Shown here piece after piece: positions 58,417 to 64,000 of a stretch of DNA of 64,000 nt (position 1 is the first letter of the stretch; the number at the start of each line of letters is the position of its first letter). The DNA lies in assembly GCA_020746875.1 (NCBI GenBank), contig JAGTJL010000006.1, positions 1,736,001 through 1,800,000 of the forward strand, read 5' to 3'. The notes beneath the pieces are model-generated. The model was not told the origin of the DNA. It saw only the letters and a program-made list of their open reading frames with translations, and did no database searches. Source of the DNA: Rhexocercosporidium sp. MPI-PUGE-AT-0058 (Eukaryota > Ascomycota > Leotiomycetes > Helotiales). The translations under genes and the position numbers were made by a program.

Positions 58417-59784
58417 ATGGCAGGCTCCACTACTGTTTCGTACACTGCCAACGTGAGCAAATTCCCGATCTCCGAAATCACCCCGCTCCAACCAGGCTGA
58501 CGATTGTGTAGCTCCTGAAATACATGTCCCTTGACCAGAAGGGAAATGCTATGGCAGAGTGAGTATATGAGGTCCGAGTTTGCTGTTGTAAAATCTAATT
58601 TGCGGAAAGGTACATCTGGATCGATGCTACTGGAGGCGTTCGTACCAAGTCAAAGGTAAGAAACTGCCCCTTGCGCCACTGCGAGTCATTCTAGGATAAC
58701 TACTGACATTTTTGTGCCTTTAGACTCTCACTTCTGTCCCAGAAAGTGGTGTCTTTAAGGTCGAGGATCTTCCAGAATGGAACTTCGACGGCTCCTCGAC
58801 TGGCCAAGCCCCCGGAGACAACTCTGACGTCTACCTCCGACCCGTCGCCATCTACCCCGATCCATTCCGTGGCGCCCCCAACATCTTGGTTATCACCGAG
58901 TGCTGGGACCCTGATGGAACCCCAAACAAGTACAACTACCGCCATGAGTGTGCGAAACTCATGGAGGCCCACAAGGAGCACAAGCCATGGTTCGGTCTTG
59001 AGCAGGAGTACACTCTTCTCGATCAACTAGACAGACCATATGGCTGGCCACAAGGGGGTTTCCCCGGCCCACAAGGCCCATATTACTGTGGTGTTGGAAC
59101 TGGCAAAGTCTACTGCAGAGATATCGTCGAGGCTCATTACAAGGCTTGCTTGTTCGCTGGCGTTAAGATCTCTGGTACCAATGCCGAGGTTATGCCTGCC
59201 CAGTGGGAGTTCCAGGTCGGTCCTTGTGAGGGTATTGAGTGTGAGTATTGTTTATTCTTTGCACTGCGAGGAACCATGCTAATTCTAACCAGTGGGTGAT
59301 CAACTCTGGCTCGCTCGTTTCCTCCTCCACCGCATTGCTGAGGAGTTTGGCGCCAAGATCTCTTTCCACCCCAAGCCAATTCCAGGTGACTGGAACGGAG
59401 CTGGTCTTCACAGCAACTTCTCCAGTGAGGAGATGCGCAAACCTGGTGGCATGAAGCACATCGAGGCCGCTATCAAGAAGCTTGAGGGTCGCCACAAGGA
59501 GCACATCGCCGTTTACGGAGAGGACAACACTCTGCGTCTCACTGGCAGACATGAAACTGGTAGCATCGACTCTTTCACCTATGGAGTTGCCAACCGTGGT
59601 TGCTCCATCCGTATCCCTAGAGAATGTGGCCACAAGGGCTACGGATATTTTGAGGACAGACGACCAGCTTCCAATGCTGATCCTTACCAAATTACCGGTA
59701 TCATGATGGAGACTGTAAGTTCACACGATATCAAGACCAGAACCTCAACTGACTTTCTCGCAGATCTACGGTTCCGTTGAGTAG
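58417..59784 (+). CDS. glnA: Glutamine synthetase (eukaryotic type GSII)
   Basis: 362 residues; exons 58417-58452, 58512-58558, 58610-58655, 58724-59240, 59293-59714, 59764-59784. Makes glutamine from glutamate, ammonia and ATP in the cytosol. Blocks: [99 protein letters not shown] and [20 protein letters not shown]. Length fits the eukaryotic form. Several small 5' exons are usual in fungal genes for this enzyme. The gene symbol is the common fungal one, not proven for this organism. Confidence 0.97.
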
Positions 59785-60475
59785 ATTTAGAGGCGTACAA
59801 ATTGGTTTGGATGGGTTGGGGCGTGTACAGATGTTGGCGTAGTGATTTCTAAGCCCTCGGGATTGCCCTTTTCTGCAAGCGATGTTTTTACTGCCTGGTC
59901 TCTAGTTTACAGAGTTGCCATGTAAATTGCGCAGACAATTCGATACCAAGATTTACAACCTCACTGACCTTTCTGTCACGTGCCTCACATTACCTCCACA
60001 CCAGGGCTTTCACCTAGGTATATAGGTATCGGTACCTGCTGCCTAGCTGTTCCCATACCTACGAAAGAGTGTCTATGCATATATCAACAAGGAGAAGGGT
60101 GAAAGTTCTGAGCTTTAAGGGTGCTCGATGGAGGTGTTACAGCCTTGTTCAAAGCTCAGCCTCGTCACTGCATTGATGACGTGCACTGCAAGTCCAAGCT
60201 CTCCGAAAATTCCTAAAATAATCTCAAGCTTCGGGCTCTTTGAAAACTACGAAACATCCATCATCCATCAACAATTGCACCACCTAATATGCTTTTTACA
60301 ACTCTACCCAGAGCAGCAGCAATGCGCTGCTCATTCAAAATTCCAATTAGGTCAATCTCAACTCTTCAGTCAAATCCTCACATCGTAAGTCAGTGCTTCA
60401 TTGGTGCTTGAGCTCCACCAACGTATCTCCCTACTTCTACTCCATCACCCCTAATCCTATAACGCTTAACGAACT
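59785..60475. other. Intergenic region between glutamine synthetase and the unknown-protein gene
   Basis: About 690 bp. No supported gene; the right end is pyrimidine-rich and probably promoter. Confidence 0.55.
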
Positions 60476-61286
60476 ATGTACCAACAACTATTCGACAGTA
60501 CATCTTCCCCTCTTCAACACCATCAACCCACATCCTTACCTTCCTCCCAACCCAACCTCCAACCCCCTCGCTCGCAATCGGTACAACAACAGCCCTTCCC
60601 CCCACCCCCTCCTCCGTAACAGAGAACGCACACTTCATGCGCATCCTCTACGACGTCCTCCGTCTCCACGCCCCCTCCGACCCCTTTATCCAAGGCCAAG
60701 CCGCAGCTTTCGCCTCCAGCTCCGGCTCTGCCTTGGGTTCAGGCGGGATGTTCTTCCCGCAGCAGAATCAGAACCAGAATAACAGACGTCGTGGAGGCGG
60801 GCATGGGAGTGGTACTGGGAGTGAAGCGGCTAAGAGAGGACAAGCGGGTGATGGAGCTGGAGGTGCGAGTTCGCAGGGTGGTGCGGGGGGTGGAGGGAAG
60901 GGCGGTTGGGTCCATGTCAGTGATCTGAGGGCACCGCCGGATTATGGACGCATTGCGTGGCCAGAGGACATTTTTGGGAGTTTGGAGGTTGATCGGAAGG
61001 GGGAGTTTGTGGAGAGCGAAGGGGAGGGAGGAGGACAGGGCAATTGGCAAGAAAGTGGGACTTATCGTGTCATTACGCGCGAGGGGATGTGAGTTTCTCC
61101 TTTCCTTTTTCTTTATGAATTTCTGGAGATTTTTGCAGTAGACTGGATAGGTTTAGATTAGTGGCTTAGCTGGGTTCATGGACGGGAATGTGCTGACTGT
61201 CTGCTTCTAGATTGGGACTGAGCGACTTCCTGAGGGGCAAGTTGGTTGAGCGGTTGATGGAGGAAGAGAAGAAAGCTCTCAGATAA
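60476..61286 (+). CDS. Protein of unknown function with a Gly-rich middle
   Basis: About 214 residues; proposed exons 60476-60580, 60625-61088, 61211-61286. Exon 1 starts MYQQLFDSTSSPLQHHQPTS and is Gln/Pro/Ser rich. A 44-nt intron then restores the frame to NAHFMRILYDVLRLHAPSDP. A Gly/Gln/Asn-rich stretch separates this from GWVHVSDLRAPPDYGRIAWP and the C-terminal LGLSDFLRGKLVERLMEEEK, which is completed by a 122-nt intron. The two ordered ends look conserved, but I do not recognise the family. The second intron is well supported; the first is less sure, and the N-terminus could differ. Confidence 0.65.
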
Positions 61287-62809
61287 TTTCTCCGACCAAG
61301 GAACGACCAGAGGACCCACCAAGTGTTGACTGTACGATATATCGGAAGATATCCACGCATGCAACGCGTACGGAACGGATTCGCTGTACAGTAGTGTAAG
61401 ACATTTGACAACGAAACGAAGAGCGAACGGGGAAGCATCGCAAACACAACACCACTCAATCTCTCCTCCGCATAGCAGTTCTATGGGGATCGATATTTAC
61501 GGCCGGAGCCTTTCCTCGCGATTGGACAGACCTTCCGGCCTTAAATATTCTGGCTTGGAGGATTCAGGATGGCGTGTTACACCGAATGATCGAGATCGGA
61601 ACTTGTCACACCTGCATGTATACTTTTGTGGATGTCCGCGTAACTTGAATATGCTGGTGGTCGAAAAGGGAGGACATGGTGTTGTGAATATGGGCTGGCT
61701 AGGAATGTTCCTGAAATGTTTGCCTGTATTATATTGGAAATGTGGTAACATATTTTGAGGAGATAAGAAATAACTTCATTGCCAGACCTCCAGTTGTTCT
61801 GTATTCATGACCCAGACACATCGAGGCGGGCCAATTTCGTCTTCGGCGAAGCGAGCAAGGACCAACATTTTAACATTCACTTTTTCTCCTACATCCTTAG
61901 ATCTGAGCCCGTTTAAAGTCTCTAGATGATTTCAGGACAATTGTTTCAAAGGAGAATTCGAATTAGGATAAGCGGCCTATTTTTCGACGTGAATTATCTG
62001 GCACAGTAATTCGCTTCGCGGGCAATGAGTTTTACCTGCGTAGCATTGAACTCTGGTTGTGATATGTATAATTTAACATGGATTACACAAAAGAATTCAA
62101 AACATTGAACAATAGTCTAGCAGGTCTAGTAATTTTCTTCTAGACTGATGCTATCAGCTTTCAATGGTGTTGGAAGTTGAACTATGGAGGCTTCAGGCAT
62201 TGAGAATGGCTTCGGAGGTATTCAACAGATGTTGTACAGCTAACCCATGTACACAACTAATACGTCCGTATCAGGAATAGCAGCCTTATCTTCCGGGTAA
62301 TTCCTTATCTGCCTAGGTTGAGTCAAATGATTATTGAAGTGAATAAATCCAATGATGGATAGAGTGAATATATCAAAAACATCAGTCGATCCTCCACTGT
62401 GTCTAATTTGTACCACGCAATTACCCCACAAAGTCAACATTTGGATCGCGGTCGCTTAAAATTGCTCAGCGATTGATTGACAGCCCGAGCGAGCTCCAAG
62501 CCAGCCCTCCCTTCTTTGTGAGACCTTCCACTTCAACCACCTAAAAGTCATCTTGCCTTCCGCCACAAAGTCATCAAACCAAGTAGTGACATCAAGAAAC
62601 CCAAAGCGCTTTTTTAGCTCTCCCAGCAGCAGCATGACTGCAACAGCTTCTTGAAGGCTTCTTGAATTATTCTCCAAACTCACCTTCGAAAGTGTTGAAG
62701 CTCAGGCCCGCACCTTGGTGGGGCAGTGCCGTCTACGTCGACATCCCATTTACACTCCCATCCCCCCCTCGAAACCCGGACTCCTCCAAAAGCAACAAAC
62801 AACCCCGCA
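61287..62809. other. Intergenic region upstream of SNF1
   Basis: About 1.5 kb. Antisense and sense frames near 61405-61758 overlap each other and have no domain. The AT-rich part at 61760-62440 holds nothing I recognise. The last 300 bp are probably SNF1 5' UTR; an in-frame ATG at 62726 lies there. Confidence 0.5.

Positions 62810-64000
<1,191 letters not shown>

Overview
The window is a stretch of a filamentous ascomycete (Pezizomycotina) nuclear genome. Genes carry one to seven introns of about 45-120 nt with GT...AG ends and CTAAC/CTGAC-like branch sites. A single dispersed 5S rRNA gene is present, and cellulases carry fungal CBM1 modules. A leotiomycete is my guess at class level; nothing here proves it. 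Gene models were built by hand from reading frame, splice signals and remembered family motifs. Most splice phases close exactly.

Region 1 (1-17.8 kb) is a secondary-metabolite cluster that continues past the left edge. It holds a highly reducing polyketide synthase (cut off after the DH domain), a dienoyl-CoA-isomerase-like ECH1 protein, a small FSH1/LovG-type serine hydrolase, a cytochrome P450, a 2-methylcitrate-dehydratase-like protein (MmgE/PrpD), a citrate-synthase-like protein and a second MmgE/PrpD protein that reads like fungal cis-aconitate decarboxylase (CadA). The order implies: make a polyketide, release it, activate and isomerise it, condense it with oxaloacetate, dehydrate, decarboxylate, oxidise. 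The product would be an alkyl- or alkenyl-itaconate or maleic-anhydride type compound. The citrate-synthase-like enzyme lacks two active-site histidines, the P450 lacks its I-helix acid, and two or three enzymes end in PTS1-like tripeptides. A diverged 237-bp tandem repeat with RIP-like changes and an LTR-like relic lie between the genes.

Region 2 (17.8-41 kb) is mainly housekeeping and signalling: a probable small secreted Cys-rich protein, two small membrane proteins, 5S rRNA, an arrestin-like adaptor with a PPxY motif, an MFS transporter, a BOI1/2-like SH3-SAM-PH polarity protein, a PIAS/MIZ-type SUMO ligase with a C-terminal SUMO-interacting motif, and an HMCES/SRAP DNA-repair protein with a PCNA-binding tail.

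Region 3 (41-51 kb) is a compact set of four secreted cellulose-attacking genes: CBM1-GH5 endoglucanase, GH131 glucanase, CBM1-GH6 cellobiohydrolase and an AA9 lytic polysaccharide monooxygenase.

Region 4 (51-64 kb) has an NCS1 nucleobase/allantoin permease, a 4.7-kb stretch without a gene I can support, glutamine synthetase, a conserved-looking protein of unknown role, and the first part of SNF1 kinase, which is cut by the right edge.
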